Assembly (NCBI GenBank): GCA_002369255.1
Contig: DFFO01000054.1
Coordinates: forward strand, 1 to 5,478
DNA from: Lachnospiraceae bacterium UBA3774
Lineage (GTDB): Bacteria > Bacillota > Clostridia > Lachnospirales > Lachnospiraceae
Direction: 5' to 3'
DNA length: 5,478 nt
Of this stretch, positions 5,363-5,478 are shown piece after piece. A model generated the notes under the pieces. It searched no databases. It saw nothing but the letters and a program-made list of their open reading frames with translations, and was not told the origin of the DNA. The translations under genes and the position numbers were made by a program. Each line of letters starts with the position of its first letter. Within the stretch, counting starts at the first letter, position 1.

Positions 5363-5478
5363 TTATTTTTCTCCGCTGACAGCCGCAAGCTTTGTTTTTT
5401 TGTATTCAGGCCAGCTGCCGCCGTCGATCGCGTTTCGAATTTCGAACATCATATTATTATAAAAATACAAATTATGCA
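5363..5478 (-). CDS. tgt: Queuine tRNA-ribosyltransferase, C-terminal end (partial)
   Basis: Only the last 37 codons are inside the window; the 5' part lies beyond the right edge. Read from the edge, the peptide begins HNLYFYNNMMFEIRNAIDGG and ends VSGEK before a TAA stop. The pattern HNL-x-FY followed by a short amphipathic helix with an IR-x-AI core is the characteristic tail of bacterial Tgt, which follows the zinc site and helps shape the dimer. Tgt exchanges guanine-34 of Asp, Asn, His and Tyr tRNAs for the queuosine precursor (preQ1 in bacteria). Its stop is 22 nt upstream of the yajC start, and tgt-yajC is a widely conserved bacterial gene order, which independently supports the call. 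The catalytic residues are outside the window and cannot be checked. Confidence 0.85.
   Translation of the reverse strand, partial: HNLYFYNNMMFEIRNAIDGGSWPEYKKTKLAAVSGEK

Noticed and set aside
5341..5388. N-terminal extension of yajC from a TTG codon
   Set aside because: It would overlap the end of tgt and bury the signal sequence behind 16 polar residues. The ATG at 5338-5340 has an excellent GGGAGG.

Overview
The window looks like chromosomal core sequence from an anaerobic, low-to-mid GC Firmicute, most likely a clostridial (Lachnospiraceae-like) bacterium. This rests on the protein families and gene order: tgt followed by yajC, a tiny ferredoxin-thioredoxin-reductase-like protein paired with thioredoxin, a DUF554 membrane protein, and an Mrp-type ATPase with a Cys-rich N-terminus. 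Strong AGGAGG/GGGAGG-type ribosome binding sites agree with it. The taxonomic call is an inference from family resemblance, not from a search.

All nine genes lie on the minus strand, so transcription runs from high to low coordinates. In that order they are: the 3' end of tgt (cut by the window edge, 5363-5478); yajC (4933-5340); a 65-residue FTR-catalytic-subunit-like protein (4703-4900); thioredoxin trxA (4382-4693); a DUF554 membrane protein (3639-4364); a patatin-like phospholipase (2751-3599); a membrane-bound Cache-HAMP-SpoIIE phosphatase (952-2682); pgeF/YfiH (200-955, overlapping the phosphatase stop by ATGA); and the 5' end of an mrp/apbC-type P-loop ATPase (1-127, cut by the window edge). 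Gaps between genes are 9-72 nt, so coding covers almost everything and no non-coding stretch exceeds 300 nt. The largest gaps, 68 nt before the phosphatase and 72 nt before mrp, are the likeliest places for transcription to be re-set. The first holds a weak terminator-like hairpin and a cluster of short repeats; the second holds a plausible sigma-A-type promoter.

Functionally the window mixes housekeeping parts: queuosine tRNA modification (tgt), Sec translocon accessory (yajC), thiol redox (FTR-like plus thioredoxin), lipid hydrolysis (patatin), signal-dependent serine/threonine dephosphorylation (SpoIIE-type phosphatase), peptidoglycan-precursor quality control or purine nucleoside metabolism (PgeF), and Fe-S cluster handling (Mrp). 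The most interesting part is the FTR-like/thioredoxin pair, where the stop codon of the first gene is embedded in the Shine-Dalgarno of the second. The FTR-like protein keeps all six functional cysteines but places the middle pair differently from plant and cyanobacterial FTR. The YajC also carries an apparent lipoprotein signal. I saw no mobile element, CRISPR array, tRNA or rRNA.
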